Assembly (NCBI GenBank): GCA_021779935.1
Contig: JAJXZT010000016.1
Coordinates: 62,001 to 126,000 of the forward strand
Reading direction: 5' to 3'
From: Acidobacteriota bacterium
GTDB lineage: Bacteria > Acidobacteriota > Terriglobia > Terriglobales > Acidobacteriaceae
Length of the DNA stretch: 64,000 nt
Shown here piece by piece: positions 16,944-26,605 of the stretch; position 1 is the stretch's first letter; the number at the start of each line of letters is the position of its first letter. A program made the translations under genes and the position numbers. The notes beneath the pieces are model-generated. The model was not told where the DNA came from. It did not search any database and worked only from the letters and a program-made list of their open reading frames with translations.

Positions 16944-19502
16944 ATGCGCAGGTTTTCTATATTGCTAGTAGCTATATTTGCTGTTGTCGGGACAGCACTG
17001 GCCAAGTCTCACCTGAAGGGTATTAAGATTGCTATCACCAACCCCGCTGGTATCGATCAGCCTGCCGCAAAAGTCATCATCCCCATCGACGAGTTGAGCA
17101 AGGTTGCTCCTGGTATGAACCCCGGCTCGTTGATCGTCACTGCCACCGATGCGGCGACAGTTCAGGAAGACGCCGACACGCTCCAGGCCGAAGAGCTTCC
17201 CGCGCAGGTCGACGACCTGAACGGCGACAACAAGGCCGACGAACTCGCGTTCGAAATTGCGCTGAAGCCGCATCAGACGCGCATTGTTACCGTCACCTAC
17301 GGATCTCCCGACCGCATCTTTCGCCTGCGCAGCGATTACCCGCAGCGCACCGATGCCGTTTTTTCCACGAAGATTGAGGGCCTTGGTTGGGAGTCCGATC
17401 GTGCCGCCTATCGCATCTACTTCGATCAGCGCAACGCCATCGACTTCTACGCCAAGCGCCGGTATGCGCTGCTGCTCAAGATGTTTGCCACGCCGGATTA
17501 CAACTATCATGCGGAGTCTCCGTTCGGGCGTGACATTTTCTATGTTGGCTCCACGCTCGGCATCGGCGGTGTCGGGGCCTTCGTTGACGGGAAAACCGTT
17601 CGCGTGTCCGACGTTGCCTCGCGCCACTGGCGCATCATTTCGACCGGTCCTGTCCGCACCATCGTCGAGCTGACGTATGACGGTTGGAAGGTTGGCGGCA
17701 AGACCGTCACTCTGCGTTCACGCATCACGCAGTGGGCTGGCGATCGCGGATTCTTTCATCAAGTAAAGGCCGAGGGCGCTGGCAATCTCACATTTGTCAC
17801 CGGTATCCCGAAGAAAGTTCCCGCCGTGCTCTCCGATCCCGGCAACAATCCAACATGGCTCGCGAGTTGGGGTGAACAGGTGCTTGGCCCCGGCTCGAAC
17901 AGCTCTCCTTACATCACCGGCACCAATCTGGGGTTGGAAGTAGTGATGCAGCCCGGCATCGACGCCACGCCCGCCGAGGATTCCGGCAGCAACCTCATCG
18001 CGTTCCATCTCAAGAACGGCGAAGCCGAGTGGTATGCCGCCGCCGCATGGGATCAGGAGGGCAGCAATAACCTCATCGACTATGGCCGCGCCAAGGACAT
18101 GCGCTCCACCGCCGTCGTTCCTGGTGATGGCATTACCACGCGCGATGCCTTTTTCAAATACGTGCAGCAGAGCGCGCGCCTGATGGCCGCAACACCCGTC
18201 GTCAAAGTGCTCTCCACCGAAGCGGCTACGCAACCTGCACCGCCTGACACCCTCGTCCCTTCGTCGGCAAAAACTTACAAGCAGGCGATTTATTTCCTCA
18301 CTCAGGAGATCAATCGCACGGCGGAAAAGTGGCAGCCGGTCGTTGAAGCCAATCCGAAGATCACCACGCATTCTGGCGAAGGCTTCTTCACCGATGGCAA
18401 CAATCAAACCGGGGAGTGGGAAAAGCAGAAGGGTTTCTTCTGGACGGGCAACTTCTGGACCGGCGAACTCTGGAAGATGTATGCCGCAACGCACGAGGAG
18501 AAATATAAGAAGTGGGCCGAGCTGTGGACGTCGCGACTCCTTGGTCAGGAATCCGAGCAGAACCACGACACCGGCTTCCTTTATTTCTATTCCTCCGTAC
18601 CCGCCTACGAGGCGACGCATGATGGAAAGTACCGTGCCAGCGCCATGCGCGGCGCCGAACATCTGGAAGACATGTTCAATCCCGCCACGCATCTCATCCC
18701 CGCTTGGAACAAAGGCGGCGATGATTCCATCATCGACACGATGATGAACCTCCAACTTCTCTGGTGGGCCAGTCGCGACAGCGGCAATCCCAAGTTTCGC
18801 GACATCGCACTTGAACATGCCCTGCGCACCGCCGAGTGGTTTGTGCGTTCCGATGGCGGCGTCTTCCAGTCCGTGCACTACAATCCCGGTGACAGTCGCC
18901 AGGAATTTGACTTAAAGGGTGGCTCCAACCACGTCACGCATCTCAAATATGCAAATGACGTGGCGCCCGGGCAGTGGGTCTTCAAGCACACGCACCAGGG
19001 ATTCGCGGGAGACACCACATGGTCGCGCGGAGAAGCCTGGGCGCTCTACGGATTCTCAACCGCCTACGCCGAGACGCATAATCCCGTCATGCTCGCCACC
19101 GCGCAAAAGGTCGCCGCATACATCTTGAAGAATCTCCCAGAGGACGGCGTGCCGTGGTATGACTTCAACGACGAAGGCGTGCTTTATCGCAATCGCGATA
19201 CCTCCGCCGCTGCAATCATCGCCGACGGCTTGCTGAAACTTTCGGGCCTGACGCCCGACAAGGCGCAGTCGCAGGAATATCTCGCGCAGTCCGAGCGCAT
19301 CACGCAATCGTTGATTGATCATTATCTGACGCCGGTCGGAAAGGACGATCACACTCCTGCTGGCATTTTGCGTCACGGGTGCAGCACGCGTCCGCATGAC
19401 GGCATGCTCATCTACGGCCAGTACTATTTATTGGACACGTTGTTGGGATTGGAAGCGCGCGGGCAATCGCAACTCAGGCCGCCACGCGCTGAAGATCGAT
19501 GA
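16944..19502 (+). CDS. Secreted DUF4861-GH88 fusion (unsaturated glucuronyl/rhamnogalacturonyl hydrolase)
   Basis: An 852-residue exported enzyme. After a signal peptide (residues 1-20), residues 25-430 match the DUF4861 beta-rich domain found in pectin loci ([31 protein letters not shown]). Residues 445-840 form a GH88 (alpha/alpha)6 barrel that releases the unsaturated uronate from the end of lyase products. The acidic pair expected in GH88 is visible as D542 (NHDTGF) and D598 (SIIDTMMNL), and the signature [19 protein letters not shown] follows. The two domains are usually separate genes, so this is a natural fusion. It has its own start after the kdu terminator and ends directly against the convergent SDR gene. 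Confidence 0.88.
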   Translation: MRRFSILLVAIFAVVGTALAKSHLKGIKIAITNPAGIDQPAAKVIIPIDELSKVAPGMNPGSLIVTATDAATVQEDADTLQAEELPAQVDDLNGDNKADELAFEIALKPHQTRIVTVTYGSPDRIFRLRSDYPQRTDAVFSTKIEGLGWESDRAAYRIYFDQRNAIDFYAKRRYALLLKMFATPDYNYHAESPFGRDIFYVGSTLGIGGVGAFVDGKTVRVSDVASRHWRIISTGPVRTIVELTYDGWKVGGKTVTLRSRITQWAGDRGFFHQVKAEGAGNLTFVTGIPKKVPAVLSDPGNNPTWLASWGEQVLGPGSNSSPYITGTNLGLEVVMQPGIDATPAEDSGSNLIAFHLKNGEAEWYAAAAWDQEGSNNLIDYGRAKDMRSTAVVPGDGITTRDAFFKYVQQSARLMAATPVVKVLSTEAATQPAPPDTLVPSSAKTYKQAIYFLTQEINRTAEKWQPVVEANPKITTHSGEGFFTDGNNQTGEWEKQKGFFWTGNFWTGELWKMYAATHEEKYKKWAELWTSRLLGQESEQNHDTGFLYFYSSVPAYEATHDGKYRASAMRGAEHLEDMFNPATHLIPAWNKGGDDSIIDTMMNLQLLWWASRDSGNPKFRDIALEHALRTAEWFVRSDGGVFQSVHYNPGDSRQEFDLKGGSNHVTHLKYANDVAPGQWVFKHTHQGFAGDTTWSRGEAWALYGFSTAYAETHNPVMLATAQKVAAYILKNLPEDGVPWYDFNDEGVLYRNRDTSAAAIIADGLLKLSGLTPDKAQSQEYLAQSERITQSLIDHYLTPVGKDDHTPAGILRHGCSTRPHDGMLIYGQYYLLDTLLGLEARGQSQLRPPRAEDR

Positions 19503-20279
19503 TTATTGATTAACGCCGCTTGCCAGGAAGCCGCCGTCCACTACAAGCAGATGTCCGGTGACGAAGCTGGCGGCGTCTGAAGCGAGGAACACGGCGGCGC
19601 CGATCAGTTCGTCGAGTTTGCCAAAGCGGCCCATCGGAGTGCGCAGCAGGAATTCGTGGCCACGCGGTGTGCCGTCGAGCAGTGCTGAATTCAGGTCGGT
19701 ACGGAAAACGCCTGGCGCGATCGCGTTCACGCAGATGCCGTAGCGGGCCCACTCGATGGCCAGTGACTTGGTGAGTGATGCGACGGCGGCCTTGCTGGCG
19801 GCATAAGCGGCCACCTCGTAGAGCGCGACGAATGACGAAAGGGAAGCAATATTGATTATGCGGCCATAGCGGCGTTCGATCATGTGGCGCCCGAATACCT
19901 GGCACGCGCGCAGCGTCCCATTGAGATTGGTTTCAATGATTTCGTCCCACTCGCGTTCGGGCACTTCAAGCGTTGGCGTGCGTTTCGTTCGCCCAGCACA
20001 GTTGACGACGATTTCCGCGCTGCCAAATTTATCGCACGTCGCGTGCAGCAGCGCTTCAAGACTGGCCGTGCTGGCCACGTCGCACGCCATGGCAAGGCTT
20101 TCTGTGCCGATTTTGCGGATCTGTTCGCACGCTGCCTGGACGAGTTCCATGCGTCGCCCGGTCGGAACGACATTCGCGCCGGCCTCGGCGAGTCCCCTGG
20201 CGAGTGTGAGCCCGATGCCGGAAGTGCCGCCGATCACGACGGCTGTCTTGTTGGAAAGATCGAGCGTTGTAAGTCCCAT
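19503..20279 (-). CDS. SDR oxidoreductase (KduD / gluconate 5-dehydrogenase / mannonate oxidoreductase-like)
   Basis: A 258-residue short-chain dehydrogenase with GGTSGIG, NCAGR, the Ser in INIASLSS and YAASKAA. It is distinct from kduD at 13923 but similar overall (for example LDLSNKTAVVIGGTSGIG at the start and GHLLVVDGGFLASG at the end). It is read divergently from the mannonate dehydratase relic, 53 bases apart, so a role with mannonate/fructuronate (UxuB-type step) is plausible but unproven. Its stop abuts the stop of the GH88 gene. Confidence 0.8.
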   Translation of the reverse strand: MGLTTLDLSNKTAVVIGGTSGIGLTLARGLAEAGANVVPTGRRMELVQAACEQIRKIGTESLAMACDVASTASLEALLHATCDKFGSAEIVVNCAGRTKRTPTLEVPEREWDEIIETNLNGTLRACQVFGRHMIERRYGRIINIASLSSFVALYEVAAYAASKAAVASLTKSLAIEWARYGICVNAIAPGVFRTDLNSALLDGTPRGHEFLLRTPMGRFGKLDELIGAAVFLASDAASFVTGHLLVVDGGFLASGVNQ

Positions 20280-20332
20280 GAGTTACCTCGACAGAAATGA
20301 ATTGAAGTCAAGCAGGTGAAGAAACAGACTAC

Positions 20333-20662
20333 ATGAAGATCGTCGACGCAAAAGTAATTGTGTGCAGTCCTGGAAGAAATTTTGTGACGCTGAAGGTTGT
20401 CACCGAAGACGGCATCTACGGATTGAGCGACGCCATGCTCAACGGCCGTGAACTCGCCGTCGATACCGCATTGTGGGACATCAAGGCGAAGAGCTTGAAC
20501 GTTCCTCAGTATCAACTGCTGCGAGGCGCGTCGCGCGATGCGGCACTCATCTACGGTCACGCCAGCGGTCTCGATCTCGAAGAAGCACTTGCCGCCAAGT
20601 ATCCCTACGAGCGCGCGAATCTGCCCGTTAATTGCAAGTTCGATAGCACCATGCACAACTGA
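20333..20662 (+). pseudogene. Mannonate dehydratase (ManD) relic with two large in-frame deletions
   Basis: The 109-residue ORF is a mosaic of three pieces of the about 400-residue enolase-superfamily ManD: the N-terminus ([20 protein letters not shown]... NGRELAV), a middle piece ([27 protein letters not shown]... YGHASG) and the very C-terminus ([21 protein letters not shown]). About 40 and about 250 residues are missing at the two joints, including all metal ligands and catalytic residues, yet the frame is kept. The normal C-terminal Trp is replaced by a TGA directly before an old TAG. It cannot be an active dehydratase. Assembly collapse, or a retained mini-protein, are the other explanations. 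Family comparison is from memory. Confidence 0.8.
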
Positions 20663-20671
20663 TAGGAACCC

Positions 20672-21886
20672 ATGAAACTGGATCGTCTCATTGCCGTGCT
20701 TGTTGTCCTGTCGGTCGTCGCAACTTTTGCGTTGGCTGAATCTTCTTCCGCTCCGCGCGTCTTCCTGCTCGATGCTTCTACGCTGGTCAAGGCACAAAAG
20801 AAAGCTCGTGCGGATGGTGGCAAGGATCCCATCGCCTCTGCGGCGAAACGTGCCGCCGATCACGCCATGAAAGCCGGGCCGTTCTCGGTGATGCAGAAGC
20901 AGCAGACTCCGCCCAGTGGTGACAAGCACGATTACATGAGCCAGGCGCCATACTTCTGGCCGAACCCAAATACACCCAACGGTCTTCCTTATATTCGTCA
21001 CGACGGCGAGCGCAATCCTGAGATTCGCAAGATCACGGATCACGACGAGATGGGGCACATGGCGTCCACCGTGCGGGTGCTCGCACTCGGCTACTACTTC
21101 ACCGGCGATGAAGCTTACGCGCAACGCGCCACGTTGCTGCTGCGCACCTGGTTCCTCGATCCGGCAACGCGCATGAATCCGAATCTTAACTTCGGGCAGG
21201 GAATTCCCGGCATCAACACCGGGCGATCCATCGGCATCATCGAGAGCGTTGGCCTCACCAATGTGGTTGACGGAGTCGGTTTGCTCCAGGGATCGAAAGC
21301 GTGGACCAGGGCCGATCAGGATGGCATGGTCGATTGGTTCGCGCACTATGCCGAGTGGCTCCGGACAAGCGACAACGGCCGCAGGGAATCGAACGCAAAA
21401 AATAATCACGGCACTTACTACGACGTACAACTCGCGGACTTCGCTCTCTTCACCGGCGACAACGGCCTTGCGAAGAAGGTGCTGGAGGAATCTCGGCAGA
21501 AGCGCATCGCGTCCCAGGTCAAGCCTGATGGCCGCGAGCCGCTTGAACTCGCACGCACTCGCGCGTTCAGCTATAGCACCATGAACCTTCGCGGTCTTAT
21601 GTCACTCGCCGTCCTCGGCGATCACGTAGGGCTTGATCTCTGGAACTTCCAGGCGAAAGACGGCGCCTCCATTCGCCGCGCCGTCGATTTTCTGCTTCCT
21701 TACGCAACCGGCGAAAAGAAGTGGGATTACAAGCAGATTGTCGAATTCAACCCGGAACAATTTACGCCCGCGTTGTTGCAGGCTGCCAGGCACTATCCTG
21801 ACGGCCCGTATGCGAAGGCGATCGCAAAAGTACCCAGTTCAAACGATGTGGAGACCCTCCTTCTCCGCGCCGCGTTGCAGGAGTAA
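20672..21886 (+). CDS. Alginate lyase family protein (PL5/PL38-like, polyuronate lyase)
   Basis: A 404-residue exported (alpha/alpha)-barrel lyase that would cut polyuronates (alginate or glucuronan) by beta-elimination. Signal peptide [22 protein letters not shown]; then [12 protein letters not shown], the [10 protein letters not shown] motif with the His and Tyr used in catalysis, and [13 protein letters not shown]. These fit the Pfam alginate-lyase domain; YFWPNP and NNHGTYYD recall family PL38. AGGAA is five bases before the ATG. The lyase supplies unsaturated oligouronides for the GH88 and KdgF steps encoded upstream. Confidence 0.85.
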   Translation: MKLDRLIAVLVVLSVVATFALAESSSAPRVFLLDASTLVKAQKKARADGGKDPIASAAKRAADHAMKAGPFSVMQKQQTPPSGDKHDYMSQAPYFWPNPNTPNGLPYIRHDGERNPEIRKITDHDEMGHMASTVRVLALGYYFTGDEAYAQRATLLLRTWFLDPATRMNPNLNFGQGIPGINTGRSIGIIESVGLTNVVDGVGLLQGSKAWTRADQDGMVDWFAHYAEWLRTSDNGRRESNAKNNHGTYYDVQLADFALFTGDNGLAKKVLEESRQKRIASQVKPDGREPLELARTRAFSYSTMNLRGLMSLAVLGDHVGLDLWNFQAKDGASIRRAVDFLLPYATGEKKWDYKQIVEFNPEQFTPALLQAARHYPDGPYAKAIAKVPSSNDVETLLLRAALQE

Positions 21887-21889
21887 CGG

Positions 21890-23809
21890 ATGAAATCAGG
21901 TTTAGCCAAATTCAATTTTCCAATTCGCCGTCTCGCTTTGCTGGCCGCTGCCTTCTTCGTGGTCTGCGCATGCGTCGCTTCTTCTTCCACGCAAGTCTCG
22001 CCAACGTCCGCGCCCGGTGAGGTCTCTACCAATCAATTCACGCATCACATCACGCAGTTTCTTGGCCAGCAGATCGACGCGCACGTAGCCGACTTGAAAT
22101 CGCTGAACCCGCCGCAGGAACGCGTCGTCGGTGCCCTCACCACCGGCGAATTCTCATGGGGTTCCTTCATGCGCGCCCTTGCATCGTACTCTGCGCTGTC
22201 GGGCCAGCAGACCATCGAAGGCAAGAATCTGCCTCATCTCATTGGCCAGATCGGCCTGATCGAAGCGAAGAACGGTGGCAAGACCTTCGCGCAACTTTAT
22301 GGCGCCCTTGCTCTCCGTGAGTTCGGCACCGACCTGAACAAGAACGCCGTCTGGCAGTCGCTCACCCCGGAGGAGCAGGCCGAATGGCGTTCGCTGCTCG
22401 ATCCCAGCCGCTTCTACGACCGCAAGACGCGCCATGTCATCAACCTTCCGGAGAATTATTTTGGCGTCGCCGCACTCATCGTTACCATCGACTACCAACT
22501 TGGCATTATCAGGGACCGTACGTTTGTCGATGACGTTCTTGATCGCGCCGCCGAACAGTTCACGGAAGGCAATCTATTCTCCGACGACGGGCTTCCTGCG
22601 GGCCGCTACGATCGCTATTCCAACGAGTACGCCCGCAATGTCTACACCGCCGCCGCTAACGTCGGTCGCACGGACATCATGAAGAAGCTCGAACCCAGCC
22701 TGAAGACGCAGATGCAACTCTGGTGGAATCTCATGTCTCCAGACGGCTACGGTTATCCCTGGGGACGCAGTCTCGGCGTCATCAGCTATGAGGACACGCT
22801 GGAGATTGTGGCTTTCCTCGCCGAGCATCCGGAGTTTCGTCCCGCGCCCATGCCTGAGTTGGCCGCTGCCTACTACCAGGCCTGGAACTGGATCGAGAAC
22901 GATTTCAAAGCGAAGCCGCATCTCCTCAATGTCTTCGGATTCGGACGCGGCAACTACAGCTACATCAACCCCACGCGCGAATGGCAGCAAACAGCCACGT
23001 TCTTCGGCAAGGCATCCAACGCTAATCGCCTCTTCGAAGAATTCATGAAGAAGGACGGCGTCGCGGAATTTCCCTCGAAGATGCAGCTTCCCGATGTCAC
23101 GCGCTTCCAGTTCTTCCGCAAGGGGCCGCGCCCCGCGGGTGTGTGGCTCGTGCGTCATGGCGGATTCCGCTTCGCGCTCCCCATCGTGGCCGGTACTCGC
23201 CCAGGGATGTCCGACTATCTCCCCGCGCCCTATGACCTTCCCGGCTTTGCGCCGCCCGTTGAACAACTGGCTCCGACCGTCACCCCCTTTCTTCAACTGG
23301 AGGACGGACGCGTCGTTTTTGCCGGCGATGCTGCCGACGAGATCGATCCAGCGCCTGACGCCATGTCCCTGCGCGCCGTATGGAAACGTTGGGCCGTTCT
23401 TGGCACGAAGGCGGGAGCCTTACAGGACGTTGGCCTTACCTCCGTGGTCGACTGGAAAATTGAAGGAGATAGTCTCATTCGCACGGAGACCGTCACCTCC
23501 AGTAAGCCAGTACAAGTCAAGCGTTTCTGGGTCATCGTTCCCAGCACCGCAAACCGTGTTTCCACCCTTACGGAAAACGGTCAGCACGTGGACCGTTTCG
23601 TCGCTACTGGCGGGACACTCGATGTTTCCATTCAGGATACGAACTGGCCTCTGCAAACTCAGTTCGTCGCCACCGGCAATAGCAACTTGGGAAAAGGCAG
23701 CCGCGGCCCCATCCCTCTGTATCTTGACGTTACTGCACAGAACGTTACTATTGAGCCCGGACATCCGATGAAGTGGACTTTAGTGATGACCTCAAAACCG
23801 GCGCACTGA
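21890..23809 (+). CDS. Uncharacterised secreted protein of the polyuronate cluster (lyase-like)
   Basis: 639 residues, not recognised with certainty. An N-terminal hydrophobic segment ending ACVASSS (possible lipoprotein or signal peptide) is followed by a helix-rich half with many Trp/Tyr residues (for example PDGYGYPWGRSLGVISYEDTLEIV and NYSYINPTREWQQTATFFGKASN). A beta-rich C-terminal half follows (from about residue 400: GVWLVRHGGFRFALPIV). This helical-toroid plus beta-sandwich layout resembles polysaccharide lyases, with Tyr and His candidates but no motif I can name. It starts three bases after the lyase stop with GGAG in front, so the two are co-expressed. Confidence 0.7.
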   Translation: MKSGLAKFNFPIRRLALLAAAFFVVCACVASSSTQVSPTSAPGEVSTNQFTHHITQFLGQQIDAHVADLKSLNPPQERVVGALTTGEFSWGSFMRALASYSALSGQQTIEGKNLPHLIGQIGLIEAKNGGKTFAQLYGALALREFGTDLNKNAVWQSLTPEEQAEWRSLLDPSRFYDRKTRHVINLPENYFGVAALIVTIDYQLGIIRDRTFVDDVLDRAAEQFTEGNLFSDDGLPAGRYDRYSNEYARNVYTAAANVGRTDIMKKLEPSLKTQMQLWWNLMSPDGYGYPWGRSLGVISYEDTLEIVAFLAEHPEFRPAPMPELAAAYYQAWNWIENDFKAKPHLLNVFGFGRGNYSYINPTREWQQTATFFGKASNANRLFEEFMKKDGVAEFPSKMQLPDVTRFQFFRKGPRPAGVWLVRHGGFRFALPIVAGTRPGMSDYLPAPYDLPGFAPPVEQLAPTVTPFLQLEDGRVVFAGDAADEIDPAPDAMSLRAVWKRWAVLGTKAGALQDVGLTSVVDWKIEGDSLIRTETVTSSKPVQVKRFWVIVPSTANRVSTLTENGQHVDRFVATGGTLDVSIQDTNWPLQTQFVATGNSNLGKGSRGPIPLYLDVTAQNVTIEPGHPMKWTLVMTSKPAH

Positions 23810-23818
23810 GCCGGTTTT
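23794..23818 (+). terminator. Terminator hairpin overlapping the stop codon
   Basis: AAAACCGGC (23794-23802) pairs with GCCGGTTTT (23810-23818). The loop contains the TGA stop of the preceding gene, so terminator and coding end overlap. Confidence 0.75.
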
Positions 23819-23835
23819 CAAAGAATCGCATTCGC

Positions 23836-23864
23836 ACGGCCACGGTATTACGCTCCGTGGCCGT
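23836..23864. terminator. Second perfect hairpin after the lyase operon
   Basis: ACGGCCACGG (23836-23845) and CCGTGGCCGT (23855-23864), a perfect 10-bp stem with nine-base loop followed by AATTCTTT. It probably backs up the terminator just upstream. Confidence 0.6.
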
Positions 23865-23914
23865 AATTCTTTGTGCACCAGATTCGGGCAGAACATAAAT
23901 CGTTATTTCCCGAC

Positions 23915-23942
23915 TTGACAACAGCGTCATAACCCCTAGAAT
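23915..23942 (+). promoter_or_regulatory. Sigma-70 type promoter of small zinc-ribbon gene
   Basis: TTGACA (23915-23920), 16-base spacer, TAGAAT (23937-23942), 26 bases before the ATG of the small gene. It has the same spacing and -10 as the promoter at 7458-7485. Confidence 0.65.
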
Positions 23943-23968
23943 GCTGAAAACTTTCTACCGGGTGAACT

Positions 23969-24205
23969 ATGGCGTATCTAATCTGTCCTTCCTGTCTGAG
24001 CACGAAGGTGCATCGGGCGGCGTTCTCCATCGCTGATATCGCGTATATTGCGGCGCTGCGTTCCCCGTTTGTTTGCCGCAATTGCTACGACCGTTTTCAT
24101 GACTTCGCGTGGCGCAAGCCCAACGTCCGCCGCTGGACGGAGTCAATCCTTATTCCGCAGGGTGATCGGCGCAAGTTCGCTGTGCGGCAGCGCAGATCGT
24201 TCTAA
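23969..24205 (+). CDS. Small zinc-ribbon protein of unknown function
   Basis: 78 residues with two CxxC knuckles, C6-P-S-C9 and C36-R-N-C39, which would bind one Zn ion; the C-terminus is basic and rich in Arg and Trp. It has its own consensus promoter and a GGGTGA site before the ATG, which supports a real gene. No function can be assigned; nucleic-acid binding is a guess from charge and fold. Confidence 0.65.
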   Translation: MAYLICPSCLSTKVHRAAFSIADIAYIAALRSPFVCRNCYDRFHDFAWRKPNVRRWTESILIPQGDRRKFAVRQRRSF

Positions 24206-24374
24206 AGCAACGCCTCCGGCACAAGCAAAGTGCATTGTCGATGCGGGGTTGGAATACCCACCCAATCGCGTCTCCCAGCCCGAATTCCTCTTTCATTTTC
24301 TTGCGTGAATTTGTTCTGCCCTCCTGCACCCTTCTTGCGCTATAGTTTCTCCCCTCTTTTCCCGAGGTGAACTT

Positions 24375-25277
24375 ATGGCACGTATGGTTCGTTGTGGCCT
24401 TATCCAGATGCACAATCCTCTCGGCCCTGAAAACGCTCTTTCCAAAATCAAGAAGGCGATGATCGATAAGCACCTGAAGATGATCGAGCAGGCTGCGAAA
24501 AAAGGTGTGCAGGTCCTGTGTCTTCAGGAAATCTTTTACGGCCCGTACTTTTGCGCCGAGCAGAATGTCCGCTGGTACGAGATGACCGAGCGCGTTCCCG
24601 ACGGTCCCACCATCAAGCTCATGCAGAAGGTCGCCGCCAAACATCGCATGGTGCTCGTCGTTCCGGTCTATGAAGAAGAGATGACCGGCCTCTACTACAA
24701 CACCGCGGCTGTCATCGATTCCGACGGCACGTTTCTTGGCAAGTACCGTAAGCACCACATCCCGCACGTCGCGCCCGGTTTCTGGGAGAAGTTTTACTTC
24801 ACCCCTGGCGATGGCGGTTACCCGGTCTTTCAGACGCGCTTTGCCCGTGTTGGCGTTTACATCTGCTACGACCGCCACTTTCCCGAGGGTGCGCGCATCC
24901 TCGGCCTCAACGGCGCCGAAATCGTTTTCAATCCTTCGGCCACCGTCGCTGGTCTTTCTGAGTATCTATGGGAACTCGAGCAGCCCGCGCACGCCGTTGC
25001 CAACGGATATTTTGTCGGCGCCATCAATCGCGTCGGGGTTGAGCAGCCCTGGGCGATTGGTGAGTTCTATGGCAAGAGTTATTTCTGCAGTCCGCGCGGA
25101 AAGATTCTTGCACAGGCCAGTCGCGACAAGGACGAGTTGGTCGTTGCCGATCTCGACCTTGAAATTATTCAAGAGGTTCGAAACACCTGGCAGTTCTTCC
25201 GTGACCGGCGTCCGGACAGCTATGAGCCACTAATTCTTCAGAGCGGAAAAGGCGGTTCCGCCGGGAGGCAGGCATGA
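24375..25277 (+). CDS. Carbon-nitrogen hydrolase, beta-ureidopropionase-like
   Basis: A 300-residue nitrilase-fold amidase. The Glu-Lys-Cys triad is visible as E52 (CLQEIF), K126 (KYRKHHIP) and C164 (YICYDRHFPE). The sequence around HHIPHVAPGFWEKFYFTPGD fits the beta-ureidopropionase/N-carbamoyl-beta-alanine amidohydrolase branch; N-carbamoylputrescine amidase is the main alternative. GAGGTGA precedes the ATG. Overlap of four bases with the aminotransferase gene and a nearby nucleobase permease suggest the last steps of reductive uracil/thymine breakdown. Confidence 0.85.
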   Translation: MARMVRCGLIQMHNPLGPENALSKIKKAMIDKHLKMIEQAAKKGVQVLCLQEIFYGPYFCAEQNVRWYEMTERVPDGPTIKLMQKVAAKHRMVLVVPVYEEEMTGLYYNTAAVIDSDGTFLGKYRKHHIPHVAPGFWEKFYFTPGDGGYPVFQTRFARVGVYICYDRHFPEGARILGLNGAEIVFNPSATVAGLSEYLWELEQPAHAVANGYFVGAINRVGVEQPWAIGEFYGKSYFCSPRGKILAQASRDKDELVVADLDLEIIQEVRNTWQFFRDRRPDSYEPLILQSGKGGSAGRQA

Positions 25278-26584
25278 CACGCGACGAGATTCTTAAGAAG
25301 CACAAGCAATATCTCTTTCCTTCCGTCACCAATTACTTTGCCGATCCATTGGTGGCCGATCACGCTTCCATGCAGTACCTGTGGGACTCCGAAGGCAATC
25401 GCTACCTCGACTTCTTTGGCGGCATTGTCACCGTTTCCGTGGGACACGCCAACCCCCGCGTTACCGGCCCAATCAAGAAGCAAGTCGACCGGCTTCAACA
25501 CGCCTCCACCTTGTTCCCCAATGAAGCCATCGTTGCCCTCGCGGAAAAGATCGCGCAAGTCACTCCGGGCGAACTCACGCAATGCATGTTTACCAGCAGC
25601 GGAACGGAGGCCAATGAGACCGCTATCCAGCTTGCACGCGTGCATACCGGACGCTTTGAGATCGTTGCTCTGCGCCATGCCTATAGTGGACGCTCGCAAC
25701 TCGCCCAGGGAATGACCGGCCACAACACATGGCGCCGCTCGCTGCCCGGAACGCTTGGCGTCGTGCATGCGATGAACGCCTATTGCTATCGTTGTCCGCT
25801 GGGAAAGACTTATCCAAGCTGCAACGTCGCCTGTGCGAATGACGTCGAAGCCGTCATCCAGACGACGACCTCCGGTCAAATCGCCGCATTCATCGCCGAG
25901 CCCATTCAAGGCGTCGGCGGGTTCATCACTCCGCCGCCCGAGTATTTCAAGATCGTCTTCCGTATCGTCAAGGATTACGGCGGACTTTTCATCTCCGACG
26001 AAGTCCAGACCGGCTGGGGACGCACCGGCAAGAAGTGGTTCGGCATCGAGCAGTGGGAGGTCGTGCCCGACATGATGACCGCCGCCAAGGGCCTCGGCAA
26101 CGGCGTGCCCATCGGGCTCACCGTCACCCGCCCGGAGATTGCTGCCAGCTTTAAGGGGCTTCAGATCTCCACCTTTGGCGGCAATCCCGTGACCTGCGTC
26201 GCCGCCAAGGCTGTCATCGATCTCATCGAGGAGGATCGTCTGATGGACAACGCTGCTGATGTCGGAGCCTACTTCCGCGCCGCGCTTGAAGAACTTCAGC
26301 GCAAGCATCCTCTCATCGGCGATGTCCGCGGCATGGGATTGATGCAGGCGATGGAGTTGGTTCGCGACCGCGTCAGCAAGGAGCCCGCGCCCAACGAAAC
26401 CAACGCATTCATGGAGGAGTGCCGCAAGCGCGGCCTGCTCATCGGCAAGGGCGGACTCTTTGGCAATGTCATCCGCATGTCGCCTCCACTCAACATCGCA
26501 CGGTCGGATGTCGACGCGGCGGCCAGCATCATGGACGAAGCGCTCACGGCGATGGAGCGAACCCCGGTCGCGGCCACCAAGTAA
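25274..26584 (+). CDS. Class III aminotransferase (beta-alanine/alanine-glyoxylate type)
   Basis: A 436-residue fold-type I PLP enzyme; the PLP lysine is K272 in TAAKGLGNGVPIG, the Asp that holds the pyridine nitrogen lies in LFISDEVQTGWGRTG. The N-terminus YLFPSVTNYFADPLVADHASMQYLWDSEGNRYLDFFGG resembles AGXT2-type enzymes. With the upstream amidase that makes beta-alanine, it probably transfers the beta-alanine amino group to pyruvate or glyoxylate. It starts inside the end of the amidase gene (ATGA). Confidence 0.87.
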   Translation: MTRDEILKKHKQYLFPSVTNYFADPLVADHASMQYLWDSEGNRYLDFFGGIVTVSVGHANPRVTGPIKKQVDRLQHASTLFPNEAIVALAEKIAQVTPGELTQCMFTSSGTEANETAIQLARVHTGRFEIVALRHAYSGRSQLAQGMTGHNTWRRSLPGTLGVVHAMNAYCYRCPLGKTYPSCNVACANDVEAVIQTTTSGQIAAFIAEPIQGVGGFITPPPEYFKIVFRIVKDYGGLFISDEVQTGWGRTGKKWFGIEQWEVVPDMMTAAKGLGNGVPIGLTVTRPEIAASFKGLQISTFGGNPVTCVAAKAVIDLIEEDRLMDNAADVGAYFRAALEELQRKHPLIGDVRGMGLMQAMELVRDRVSKEPAPNETNAFMEECRKRGLLIGKGGLFGNVIRMSPPLNIARSDVDAAASIMDEALTAMERTPVAATK

Positions 26585-26605
26585 CGCACAAGGGAGAATG
26601 TGCAT

